From the NCBI GenBank assembly GCA_913775095.1, contig CAJYIW010000019.1, forward strand, positions 806,001 to 870,000: a stretch of DNA of 64,000 nucleotides. Reading direction: 5' to 3'. Source of the stretch: an uncultured Siphonobacter sp. Its GTDB lineage: Bacteria > Bacteroidota > Bacteroidia > Cytophagales > Spirosomataceae. Every line of letters starts with the position of its first letter. The stretch's first letter is position 1. Below, piece by piece: positions 47,519 to 55,264 of this stretch. Under the pieces are notes generated by a model that was not told the DNA's origin, ran no database searches, and saw only the letters and a list, made by a program, of their open reading frames with translations. The translations under genes were made by a program, and so were the position numbers.

Positions 47519-47839
47519 TTACCTCGGTCCTCTTGATCTGGGGCCACCGCCCCGATTACCCCGGAAGGAATCATTCCTACGCCCGCCATTACCGGGGGCG
47601 GGGCGGTAGCTATTATGCCGGTTCCAGCTTTTGCGATAGACCCGTGGGGCGGGAGCTCTGTACACCCGGGGGCGGTAGTAAGGCCGGTATCCGTAGGAAG
47701 GGCCATAATACGGGCCGTAGTACCCTCCGTTATATCCGTATCCTCTATTATACCCATATCCGTCCGAATAGACTCGGGCTGAACAGCCCATGAGCAGGCT
47801 GCCCAGAGCTAGTATTCCTATCATCAGAAATTTCTTCAT
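47519..47839 (-). CDS. Gly/Tyr/Arg-rich small lipoprotein
   Basis: 106 residues. A lipoprotein signal (MKKFLMIGILALGSLLMGC) has the lipid-anchored Cys at 19. The mature part is low in complexity, with many GYG, YYGP and RPYYRP units and a basic RG-rich tail. It is probably anchored to the outer membrane. Such tyrosine/glycine-rich lipoproteins occur in many Bacteroidetes without known function. Confidence 0.8.
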   Translation of the reverse strand: MKKFLMIGILALGSLLMGCSARVYSDGYGYNRGYGYNGGYYGPYYGPSYGYRPYYRPRVYRAPAPRVYRKSWNRHNSYRPAPGNGGRRNDSFRGNRGGGPRSRGPR

Positions 47840-47981
47840 GGCTTTAGCTATTTTATTCCTATGACTTAAAATTCGTGCCTAAGGTTTAATGGCTTAATTA
47901 TCTGACTGTTAAAAAGAGTTAAGTCTTTCTAATGTCAAATAGGTACGGGTTTTTTAAAGCTAAAGTTTTAAAAAGCAAGCC

Positions 47982-48323
47982 ATGGCTACTACGAATACAA
48001 GACTTCCCAAAGTAACCCAGACGATGAAAAAGTTGCTGGATTACGCCGAAGATATTCGCCGGAATCATCCTGAAGTCTGGAAAAAAGGCGGCAACATTCA
48101 GGGAAACGACAGTTATGATACCCTGAAAGAGATTGTCCATCGCGGTCATTTTGAAGAGAAAGACCGTGATTTCGTTCAAACCTGGAGTGCCTGGAAAGCC
48201 CGCCACACGAATCATACCAACATTGAAGGCATGATCGCAAGCCTGAAATGGCTCGCCGTACCGGACGTCGGTCTTCGGGAAATGAAGAAAGTGATTAACG
48301 AAGAAGTAAAGAAAGAAAAGTAA
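47982..48323 (+). CDS. Hypothetical helical protein
   Basis: 113 residues, no signal peptide, mostly helical and charged (TMKKLLDYAEDIRRNHPEVW; EKDRDFVQTWSAWKARH). I do not recognise a domain. The frame has normal codon use, and a truncated SDR gene starts 26 nt later, so both are likely on one transcript ending at the hairpin near 48.65 kb. Confidence 0.6.
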   Translation: MATTNTRLPKVTQTMKKLLDYAEDIRRNHPEVWKKGGNIQGNDSYDTLKEIVHRGHFEEKDRDFVQTWSAWKARHTNHTNIEGMIASLKWLAVPDVGLREMKKVINEEVKKEK

Positions 48324-48348
48324 CTACAACCCAAACGAATCTGTACGT

Positions 48349-48630
48349 ATGAAGAGACTGGAAAATCAGGTAGCCGTTATTACGGGCGGAACCGGAAGCA
48401 TAGCCACTACGCTGGCTGAAATTCTCCGCGAGCAGGGAGCGAAAATCCTGCTGGTGGATGAAGATAAAGAGGCATTACAAACCGCCATGCACCGACTGGG
48501 CGTAGGCAGCGGCGATGATCTGGCTTACGAAGTGGGTTCCAACTCGGCCGACCCCTCTCACTATAAACAAAAAGCCGTGGAGCGTTTTGGACAGGTAAAC
48601 CTCTTCATTACTCTTCACGATACGATTTAA
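48349..48630 (+). pseudogene. Truncated SDR: Rossmann half only
   Basis: 93 residues. The N-terminus (RLENQVAVITGGTGSIATTLAEILREQGAKILLVDEDKEA) is a classical SDR cofactor-binding start with TGGTGSIA. The frame stops near the position of beta-4, before any NNAG, Ser or YxxxK motif, and a terminator follows at once, so there is no catalytic half downstream. It is either a decayed gene or a stand-alone nucleotide-binding fragment. The reading frame and ending look tidy, so a retained short protein is possible. Confidence 0.6.
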
Positions 48631-48636
48631 TACCAA

Positions 48637-48668
48637 CAAAAAACGCCCTCAGCTGAGGGCGTTTTTTC
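48637..48668. terminator. Bidirectional terminator
   Basis: AAAAAACGCCCTCAG pairs with CTGAGGGCGTTTTTT with virtually no loop, between convergent genes. Confidence 0.92.
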
Positions 48669-48674
48669 ATTTAT

Positions 48675-48923
48675 TTAAACGTTTGCATACTGATTCATAT
48701 TCTTGACGGGCCTGAACTCTTTGCAGGTAATTCCTTTTTTCTGCATGGCCTGAATAATGTCCTGTGACTGTAAGCTTTCCGTATGAATGGTAAGCAGGTG
48801 ATCCGCTTCCAGTAAATCTACGCTGTATCGGTTATAACGCCCCCGTAAGTCGTCCAGGCCATACGAAGCCTTCGCCAATCGGGATGGACAATCAATGTTT
48901 GTCCGGAATAATAATGTTTTCAT
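48675..48923 (-). CDS. Small HMA-like ferredoxin-fold protein
   Basis: 82 residues. The beta-alpha-beta pattern (MKTLLFRTNIDCPS; YNRYSVDLLEADHLLTIHTE; DIIQAMQKKGITCKEF) is that of heavy-metal-associated domains, but the CxxC metal site is absent: a single Cys12 is in its place, with another Cys near 67. It is similar in layout to the protein starting at 49283. It is divergently transcribed from that operon and shares a similar operator-like palindrome, so it probably belongs to the same metal response (inference). Confidence 0.65.
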   Translation of the reverse strand: MKTLLFRTNIDCPSRLAKASYGLDDLRGRYNRYSVDLLEADHLLTIHTESLQSQDIIQAMQKKGITCKEFRPVKNMNQYANV

Positions 48924-48970
48924 AAGGCTTATTAGGTTGTGTCTGAAATGTGGGATTATTTCCCCGACAG

Positions 48971-49012
48971 CAAAGGTAATGGAATTATATTATTTGTAAT
49001 AATTCTAAATAA
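48971..49012 (-). promoter_or_regulatory. Promoter -7 box plus Fur/PerR-like palindrome
   Basis: On the minus strand TACCTTTG (48978-48971) matches the -7 consensus. The palindrome TTATTTGTAAT-A-ATTCTAAATAA (48990-49012) covers the -33 region. Its central 15 bp, TTGTAATAATTCTAA, differ from the PerR/Fur-like box TTATAATnATTATAA at two positions. It fits a repressor site for the 48923 gene. Confidence 0.55.
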
Positions 49013-49203
49013 AATAACTTTCTTTTCCTTTTCATACTGCCCATTTCATCGAACACTCCCCTATTACTATGGTTACTTACCTGGTAATTAATTGTTTAGA
49101 TGAAGTGATACTTCTGTCAGACGTTTCTGACGTACATTTTCCAAATATTTAATTAAAAGAGCTTGCCAGTAAAAAAAGTATCATGCACATTTGCACTAAT
49201 TAT

Positions 49204-49216
49204 ATTTAGTCTAAAT
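49204..49216 (+). promoter_or_regulatory. Operator-like palindrome ahead of the DUF6607 operon
   Basis: ATTTAGTCTAAAT is a perfect 13-bp palindrome, with an AA on its right (ATTTAGTCTAAATAA). Its inner edge is 67 nt from the ATG at 49283, the same distance as the matching box to the divergent gene. A weak -7 (CGATTTTG, 49225-49232) lies just inside it. Confidence 0.5.
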
Positions 49217-49282
49217 AAAAGATTCGATTTTGGAAGTGTAGTCCTGCTTACGCTGAACACTCGTTTACCCAACTCTACTACA

Positions 49283-49492
49283 ATGAAACAAATCAGCTTT
49301 CAAACCAATCTGAATTCGCCGCTGGGCATTCAACGACTAAAACAAACGCTGGAGCAACTGGGCATTACCCGTTTCAGTGTGGATTTCATCAACCATTCGC
49401 TCGAAGTATTTAGTGAATGGATCGCTCCCGAACGTATCGCCGAAGCATTGAAGAAACTGGATATTCACTGTCAGTTACTCGCCGTGAAATAA
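49283..49492 (+). CDS. Small HMA-like ferredoxin-fold protein
   Basis: 69 residues from the ATG at 49283. The longer frame back to 49163 crosses the operator and promoter. The beta-alpha-beta-beta-alpha-beta pattern (MKQISFQTNLNS; RFSVDFINHSLEVFSE; RIAEALKKLDIHCQLLAVK) is HMA-like, without CxxC. It is a distant sister of the divergent gene at 48675. First gene of a four-gene operon; the next starts 41 nt after its stop. Confidence 0.65.
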   Translation: MKQISFQTNLNSPLGIQRLKQTLEQLGITRFSVDFINHSLEVFSEWIAPERIAEALKKLDIHCQLLAVK

Positions 49493-49533
49493 GTCCTCCC
49501 AATTGTTCATCATCACGTTTCAAACCGGCCTTT

Positions 49534-49866
49534 ATGCACCAAAACCACTGCTTCCGAACCCTCACGCAGCATCCGCATGGATACGTTGGTTATTGTGAAG
49601 GTTGCCTGACGTATAACATTGCCTACAACAATATTCTGCTGATTTTCAACGGTGACGATTATCAGTACTTTCTGGAAATGCTGCACGAACGGTCCAGTCT
49701 GATGTCGTTTCCCACCAGCCACGGGAAAGAGCTGCTGATGCGTTCGCCGGTTTTGAACTTAAGTATTATCCTATCCGAAACAGAGCTGGAAGAGCTCATA
49801 GAGATGATGGAGGAAGTCAGCCTGATTGTGGAAGCTCAGCGTATCTTAAACACCCATCCCCAATGA
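49534..49866 (+). CDS. Small cysteine-containing protein (DUF6686-like)
   Basis: 110 residues from the ATG at 49534. A C6...CxxC pattern (NHCFRTLTQ, then GYCEGCLTYNIAYNNILLIF) followed by helices looks like the DUF6686 group of Bacteroidetes, as far as I can judge. A metal or redox site is plausible. The stop overlaps the next start (ATGA), indicating coupling. The upstream in-frame extension to 49417 overlaps the previous gene and lacks conservation. Confidence 0.6.
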   Translation: MHQNHCFRTLTQHPHGYVGYCEGCLTYNIAYNNILLIFNGDDYQYFLEMLHERSSLMSFPTSHGKELLMRSPVLNLSIILSETELEELIEMMEEVSLIVEAQRILNTHPQ

Positions 49867-50303
49867 TCGCGATTACCCGTTTGCGTATTCTATTTTTCTG
49901 GGTTCTGACGACCGTTTGCATGATTCTGCACTTCAATTTTCACGTCGGGGACCTTTTTTATGGCATCAACATCGTTCGGGAAGGAGCGAACGGCCAGAAA
50001 CCTGGTTCGCTGGTGATTATTCGCTTCATCTTCGAAATTTTTCCGCTCATCTGGACGGTAAGTCTGCTTTATCTTCAATCGATCCCGTGGCGGAGGGTCA
50101 ACTTCTTTCTGAGCGTACCATTCACCCTGGCTCATATCAGCCACGTAGTGGGCGAGCTCAAAGAAGGGGACCCTTCGCAACTTTTGCTGCTCACGTTTGT
50201 GATGCTCATGAGCTTTCTATTAACCCTCGAATCCTGGAAATGGATGAAATCTCCCGATTCAGTGCCTGCATCCGGGCAATCCCCAAAAATCGCTTATTCA
50301 TGA
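49863..50303 (+). CDS. Four-helix inner-membrane protein
   Basis: 146 residues with four hydrophobic segments (about 8-26, 50-70, 78-96 and 105-125). A histidine-bearing first segment (MILHFNFHVGD) and HISHVVGE in the third or fourth segment could bind metal or haem. No family is recognised. It overlaps both neighbours by 4 nt (ATGA), so it is made in step with them. Confidence 0.62.
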   Translation: MIAITRLRILFFWVLTTVCMILHFNFHVGDLFYGINIVREGANGQKPGSLVIIRFIFEIFPLIWTVSLLYLQSIPWRRVNFFLSVPFTLAHISHVVGELKEGDPSQLLLLTFVMLMSFLLTLESWKWMKSPDSVPASGQSPKIAYS

Positions 50304-51229
50304 AAAGAGTCTTACTTACCTTAACCCTGGGTGGATTATTCACCTCAGCTTTTGCTCAGAAATCAGCCGATATTCAGGCCATCAAAGGCCAGTGTGGCTG
50401 TCATGCCATTACCTTCAAATACGCGGAGACGTTCTCTCCCAATCCTGAATACAAGTATAAGGACCGGAAAGAAATGGGAGCTCTTGAATATGTTTTCGTG
50501 GACGAAGAAACCCCTACCAAACTGGTGCTGATGCACTTGCTGGTGATTAACGACAGCACGATCATCAAGCACTGGCGGGAAGACTGGAAATTTCAGAATA
50601 CGGATCTGCTGGCGTATGACAAGGAAGCCAGCTGGAAATACAAATCATTGCCGTCTTCAGAAGCCAAAGGCCAGTGGTCGCAACAGGTTTTTGAAGTAGA
50701 CGACAGCCCGCGTTATGAAGGTTCGGCCACGTGGTTTCACGCCGACGGTCGTCATGTGTGGGAAAACACCACCGACGCTCCCCTGCCCCGCCGCGAATAC
50801 ACCACGCGTAATGATTACAACGTCATGCGTCGCGGCAACCAGATCGTCGTCACTAATTACGGTTACCTGCACGATCAGGACAATGCGAAGGTCTTACGCA
50901 CGTCCGAAGGCGAGAAAGTCATTGCCTACGAAAAAGGCATCAACGATTACCACCGCGTGAAAGAAGCCGCCTGTCATTCCGCCAAAGAATGGTGGAAAAG
51001 CAACCGGACCTTCTGGGTGGACGTTCGTAACGTCTGGGGGGATCTGATCGCTCAGAAAAAAGGCATTGAACTGGAGAAAAAAGTAGACGGCAAAAGCCTG
51101 AACCAATCCCTCGATGCTCTGGCCATTGCCTACCTGAAAGCACCCAAAGCTACGGCAGCCAACAAAGCCGAAATCAAAGCCACCATTCAGAAGTATCTGA
51201 AAAATAAGGAATTGATTGGCATGAAGTAA
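50300..51229 (+). CDS. DUF6607 family exported protein
   Basis: 309 residues from the ATG at 50300 (MKRVLLTLTLGGLFTSAFAQ, a signal peptide). The in-frame opening back to 49916 only overlaps the previous gene. QCGCHAITFKYAETFSPN, KHWREDWKFQNTDLL, EVDDSPRYEGSATWFHADGRHVWENTTDAPLPRREY and DYNVMRRGNQIVVTNYG are the DUF6607 pattern. The family has no known function. Here it is the terminal, periplasmic product of a coupled operon with small metal-binding-like proteins. Confidence 0.85.
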   Translation: MKRVLLTLTLGGLFTSAFAQKSADIQAIKGQCGCHAITFKYAETFSPNPEYKYKDRKEMGALEYVFVDEETPTKLVLMHLLVINDSTIIKHWREDWKFQNTDLLAYDKEASWKYKSLPSSEAKGQWSQQVFEVDDSPRYEGSATWFHADGRHVWENTTDAPLPRREYTTRNDYNVMRRGNQIVVTNYGYLHDQDNAKVLRTSEGEKVIAYEKGINDYHRVKEAACHSAKEWWKSNRTFWVDVRNVWGDLIAQKKGIELEKKVDGKSLNQSLDALAIAYLKAPKATAANKAEIKATIQKYLKNKELIGMK

Positions 51230-51249
51230 CTCTTTGGGTTAGATTAGGA

Positions 51250-51285
51250 CAAGCGACTTTCAGCGGGGCTGAAGGTCGCTTTTTT
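51250..51285 (+). terminator. Terminator of the DUF6607 operon
   Basis: AGCGACTTTCAGC pairs with CTGAAGGTCGCT, one G-T pair, followed by TTTTTTT, about 20 nt after the stop. Confidence 0.88.
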
Positions 51286-51373
51286 TGTGGGTACACGTTT
51301 CTAATGCTTAGGAAGTGAGCGTCGTTGCACCTTCGTATGGATGAATTAACTCTTTGACTTTGAACGTATGCTC

Positions 51374-51615
51374 ATCTCCCGGTAAGTTCCCTCGCTTCGC
51401 TCAGGATGACAGATGGCGGTTAGCCCAGCCCAGCACCACTGTCATCTCGACCAGAGGGAGAGACCTTACTGGGAGATGGGAACAACTTGCTGACTTTGAA
51501 AATACTCTCCTCCCCGGTAAGTTCCTTCGCTTCGCTCAGGATGACAGGGTTGGGTCGTTACCTCCGTTAGTCCGCGTTTCCAACGCGGATTCATGAGCCC
51601 AGCGTTTGTAACGCT
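51374..51615. repeat. GATGACAG-type inverted repeats plus REP hairpins
   Basis: Copies of a roughly 40-bp unit with a CTGTCATC..GAGCGAAGCGAAGG core lie at 51374-51412 (reverse), 51439-51477 (forward) and 51507-51547 (reverse). Two 3-nt-loop hairpins follow, TCCGCGTT-TCC-AACGCGGA (51571-51589) and AGCGTT-TGT-AACGCT (51601-51615). No gene in this stretch. Confidence 0.85.
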
Positions 51616-51707
51616 TAACAAAGCAACCGTACTTCCCGAATTACCTAAACAATGCCCTTACCAGCGGGTTAATGCTTTGATTTCAGGCACTCTGATTGAT
51701 AACTCAC

Positions 51708-52415
51708 ATGAATGGAAAAAACATACTGGTCGCGGGCGGAAGCTCGGGCATTGGTCTTTCGACCGTTAGCTTACTCCTTGAACAGGGAGCCAGCGTATAT
51801 ATTCTTTCCAGAACTGCTCACGAGCAATGGCCTGCGGAGGTGCATCATCTGGCCCTGGATGTAACAGAGGCTACCGCATCCCTGAATGGCTTTCTGCCTG
51901 ACGTATTGCACGGACTGGTTTATTCCGTAGGAAGTATCAACCTGAAACCCTTCCACCGACTGACGACGGACGACTTTTTACAGGATTATCAGTTGAATGT
52001 CCTAGGAGCGGTCTCCTTAATTCAGCAGTGCCTGAAACCCCTCAAGGACGCCAAGGGAGCCTCCATTGTACTGATTAGTTCCGTAGCGGCTAAAGTCGGG
52101 TTACCTTTTCATGCCAGCATTGCCTCGGCCAAGGCCGCCGTTGAAGGATTAGCGGTATCACTGGCGGCGGAATTCGTGGCCCAGAAAATCCGAGTGAATA
52201 CCGTCGCTCCTTCCCTGACGGATACCCAACTGGCCCAATCTTTACTGAATACACCGGAGAAACAGGAAGCCTCCGCGAAACGCCATCCGCTGGGAAGAAT
52301 CGGACAGCCGGAAGACATCGGTAATCTGATCACTTTTCTGCTTTCTGAGCAGAGTTCCTGGATAACCGGACAGGTAATCGGCATTGACGGAGGCCTGGGC
52401 CATTTAAAAAACTAA
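51708..52415 (+). CDS. SDR-family protein lacking the catalytic tyrosine
   Basis: 235 residues from the ATG at 51708. A TTG four codons earlier is less likely. The cofactor motif AGGSSGIG is near residue 9 and SSVAAK near 126. At the YxxxK site the sequence reads I-A-S-A-K (in HASIASAKAAVEG), so Lys is kept but Tyr is Ile. Groups of SDRs with Ala or Ile there exist and may reduce or bind differently. The flavin reductase starts 5 nt after the stop, so the pair is one operon. Confidence 0.85.
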   Translation: MNGKNILVAGGSSGIGLSTVSLLLEQGASVYILSRTAHEQWPAEVHHLALDVTEATASLNGFLPDVLHGLVYSVGSINLKPFHRLTTDDFLQDYQLNVLGAVSLIQQCLKPLKDAKGASIVLISSVAAKVGLPFHASIASAKAAVEGLAVSLAAEFVAQKIRVNTVAPSLTDTQLAQSLLNTPEKQEASAKRHPLGRIGQPEDIGNLITFLLSEQSSWITGQVIGIDGGLGHLKN

Positions 52416-52420
52416 CAGAC

Positions 52421-53065
52421 ATGACCATTTTTAGAGACCGCGATATAGAAGCACTGGAAAAGTATTTCCGTATTAATCTCATCAACAGTTTACCGGGTTA
52501 TAAATCGCTCAACATGCTGGGTAGCGTGAGTCCCGAAGGCGTAACCAATCTGGCTCTGGTCAGCTCCGCTTTTCATCTGGGTTCCAATCCGCCGCTGATC
52601 GGATTGATCATGCGACCTCAGCGACCCGAAAACGATACTCTCAATAATATCAAAGCCACTGGTCAATACACGCTTAATAATGTTCTGCCCGACTGGTACG
52701 AAAAAGCTCATCAGACCAGTGCCACGTATCCCAGCGGCGTATCGGAATTTGAAAAGTGCGGTTTTGAACCCGAATACCTCGATGACTTAAAGGCTCCTTT
52801 TGTGAAGCAATCATCCATAAAAATGGGGCTTCAGTTGCGGGAGATGATTGACATTGAGCTGAATGGCACTACGCTGGTGATTGGTGAAGTAGTAGCCCTG
52901 CTGGTGGCCAAACCCCTCATTAAGGAAGATGGCTTCATTGATCATCATCAGGCGGGCACCGTAACCGTAGCCGGACTGGATTCGTACTACCTGACCCAGC
53001 CCCTGCAACGCCTGGCATACGCCAAACCCGATCAGGAGCCGAAAGCCCTGTCTGCTGATTCATAG
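52421..53065 (+). CDS. Flavin reductase family protein (FMN-binding split barrel)
   Basis: 214 residues. YKSLNMLGSVSPEGVTNLALVSSAFHLGSNPPLIGLIMRP is the typical DIM6/NTAB-like flavin-binding segment. KATGQYTLNNVLPDWYEKAHQTSATYPSGVSEFEKCG is the conserved middle. It binds FMN and is likely an NAD(P)H-dependent flavin reductase or related oxidoreductase. Coupled to the SDR above. Substrate unknown. Confidence 0.88.
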   Translation: MTIFRDRDIEALEKYFRINLINSLPGYKSLNMLGSVSPEGVTNLALVSSAFHLGSNPPLIGLIMRPQRPENDTLNNIKATGQYTLNNVLPDWYEKAHQTSATYPSGVSEFEKCGFEPEYLDDLKAPFVKQSSIKMGLQLREMIDIELNGTTLVIGEVVALLVAKPLIKEDGFIDHHQAGTVTVAGLDSYYLTQPLQRLAYAKPDQEPKALSADS

Positions 53066-53103
53066 AAAATGACCGCAGGGAGAAGTTGAACAATAACCCA
53101 AGG

Positions 53104-53407
53104 TTATCATCCAGAGCGAAGCGAAGGAACTTACTGAGAGATAGAAGTGCGTTCAAAGTCGGGAAGTGGTCCTCATCTTCAAGTAAGGTCTCTCCCGTTG
53201 GTCAAGATGACAGTAGGGAGAACTTGAGCATATAACCCAACGCTGTCATCCTGAGTGAAACGAAGGACCTTACTGAGAGATGATAGCAAGTGCAAAGTCA
53301 GGATGTTGTCCCCATCCTCAGGTAAGGTCTCTCCCTTAGGTCGAGATGACAGCCAGGAAGTTGACGGCTAGCCTAACCCTGTCATCCTAAGCGAAGTGTA
53401 CGAAGGT
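53104..53407. repeat. GATGACAG-type inverted repeat array
   Basis: Five copies of the same unit as at 51.4 kb alternate in direction: forward 53104-53143, reverse 53172-53212, forward 53243-53282, reverse 53312-53352, and a shorter forward copy 53379-53407. Each reads CTGTCATC..TGAGCGAAGCGAAGGA..TTACTGAGAGAT, with GTTCAAAGTC-like flanks. Confidence 0.85.
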
Positions 53408-53456
53408 TAGACCAGTAGAAACAAGTCATGACCAGCTACAGAAATTATCTTATACG

Positions 53457-53502
53457 CAAAATCGGCCACCAGAACAATTCTGGTGGCCGATTTTGCTGTA
53501 AC
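53457..53502. terminator. Bidirectional terminator
   Basis: CAAAATCGGCCACCAGAA pairs with TTCTGGTGGCCGATTTTG around CAA. It stands between the flavin reductase side and the carboxypeptidase gene. Confidence 0.9.
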
Positions 53503-53511
53503 GTATGTTTA

Positions 53512-55068
53512 TTAATACTTCGCAGGCTGCCCGGCTTTGGGAGTGCTTTTCTTAATGAATTCGCGTAAATGCTCATTACTCGTAGCCAGGTCTTCTTTCC
53601 GCAGGTACATCATATGACCGCTCCGATACCCTTCCCAACTCATCCGGTCTTTCAGCTTGCCGTTGGCGTTGATCTGCCACATGTTATACTTGGCGTTGAA
53701 GTAATCGCAGGCTCCGTCGTAATACCCGGACTGAACCAGCAAGTGCAGATACGGATTCTGAGCCATCGCCGCCTGCAAATTTTCGCCGGTATGGTCGTTG
53801 GAACGGTCCCAGGGAAACGTAGGACCGAACATGTAATACTTCAGATCGGTCTTATAGTTCAGCTCTTCGCGGAGATACTGGTTAATGGCCGGAGTAAAGG
53901 AATGCAGCCAGGAAGTAAGCTCGGCATTATAATCGGGGCTGGTTCCGGCATCTTTCACATCAACACCCAGGTAACGGGAATCCAGACGGCCTACCGTATA
54001 CCCTTTGTCACGTAAGAGTTCTTTCCAGAAAAAATTGGCCGGAATATCCAGATTCTGTTGCATTACTGCTTTCTCCGATAAGCCGGAGTAACGGGCGACT
54101 TTTGCCGCCATTTCCTTTTTCTTCTGGTCAGAAATGGACCCTCCCATCGCCAGAGCGGGCAAGTATTCATTAATGGTGAAGTTTTCTACCTCGGGCAGCA
54201 CTTCCGTGAGGTCTTTTTTCTGTAAGTCCGTTGCCAGTGCTTTGTGATACCAGGCCGTTGCCGCCATGTAAGGTAAGGTCAGAGCCCCACTCGTCGGACC
54301 TTCGCGTTTGATACCCAGATCGGTAGGTGACACCAGAATAACGCCGTTCAGATACATCCAGTGACGACTTTGCAATTCCAGAGCCAGCCCGGATACCCGA
54401 GTGGTGCCGTAACTTTCGCCAATCAGATACTTCGGCGAAGCCCAGCGGTTATAACGGCTCACAAAGGTATTAATCCAGTCGGCCAGATACTTTACATCGG
54501 CGTTCACGCCAAAAAACATCTTTGCTGCCGGTACGTCTTTATTTGCCGGGCGGGAAAAACCGGTATTTACGGGATCAACGTACACGATATCGGCTACATC
54601 CAGAATGGAGTTCGGATTATCCTTCATTCCGTAGGGCTGTACGGGATACCCTTCGTCGTCCACTTTCAGAATCCGGGGACCCGTGTAGCCGATCATCATC
54701 CAGACCGAAGCCGTGCCGGGACCACCGTTGAAGGAAATCATCAGGGGCCGTGACGAGCGGTCGCTCACATCCGAACGTTCGAAATAAGTAAAGAAAACAC
54801 CCGCGGCGGGTTTGCCTTCGTCGTCCCAGACCGGGATGGTTCCGGCGGTAGCCTTATAGGGTACCTTATGGCCCTTAATGGTTACTTCACCCTTCGTGAT
54901 TACCTGCGAATCGAGATCCAGGCTCAGCTGGTGAGCGGACGGTTTATCTACTTTTGGGGCCGGTTTTTCGGACGACGCTGCGGAAGCCGCCGAACGTTGA
55001 GGATTTTGAGCGTAGGCTGCCGTCGCCAATTGCAGAGCACCCAGCAAACCAAGGAAAACGTGCTTCAT
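53512..55068 (-). CDS. Serine carboxypeptidase-like protein (peptidase S10)
   Basis: 518 residues with a signal peptide (MKHVFLGLLGALQLATAAYA), then a low-complexity Ser/Ala/Pro stretch. Oxyanion region: PLMISFNGGPGTASVWMMIGYTGP. Nucleophile: LIGESYGTTRVSG. Asp and His sit in YDGACDYFNAKYN and YRSGHMMYL. It likely removes C-terminal residues from peptides in the periplasm. Bacterial S10 members are less studied than eukaryotic ones. Single gene. Confidence 0.9.
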   Translation of the reverse strand: MKHVFLGLLGALQLATAAYAQNPQRSAASAASSEKPAPKVDKPSAHQLSLDLDSQVITKGEVTIKGHKVPYKATAGTIPVWDDEGKPAAGVFFTYFERSDVSDRSSRPLMISFNGGPGTASVWMMIGYTGPRILKVDDEGYPVQPYGMKDNPNSILDVADIVYVDPVNTGFSRPANKDVPAAKMFFGVNADVKYLADWINTFVSRYNRWASPKYLIGESYGTTRVSGLALELQSRHWMYLNGVILVSPTDLGIKREGPTSGALTLPYMAATAWYHKALATDLQKKDLTEVLPEVENFTINEYLPALAMGGSISDQKKKEMAAKVARYSGLSEKAVMQQNLDIPANFFWKELLRDKGYTVGRLDSRYLGVDVKDAGTSPDYNAELTSWLHSFTPAINQYLREELNYKTDLKYYMFGPTFPWDRSNDHTGENLQAAMAQNPYLHLLVQSGYYDGACDYFNAKYNMWQINANGKLKDRMSWEGYRSGHMMYLRKEDLATSNEHLREFIKKSTPKAGQPAKY

Positions 55069-55264
55069 ACGGGGAAGAGTATTTTACAGAAGTGATGTTC
55101 TAAAAGTAGTGATAATCCCCCTCATCCTGACGGACACCCGAGACAAAAAGGGGGATTTTCAGCGATGAGGCAAGAAAATTGAGCCCTCCAGACACATTCC
55201 TGTACGGCTGACTGCGAAGAACTACTTGTGTACTGCCTGATCAAAGCAACGTCGTCCGGGGGCC

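Noticed and set aside
49916..50299. N-terminal extension of the DUF6607 protein to 437 residues
   Set aside because: This part only overlaps the preceding membrane-protein gene in another frame; the ATG at 50300 starts a clear signal peptide.
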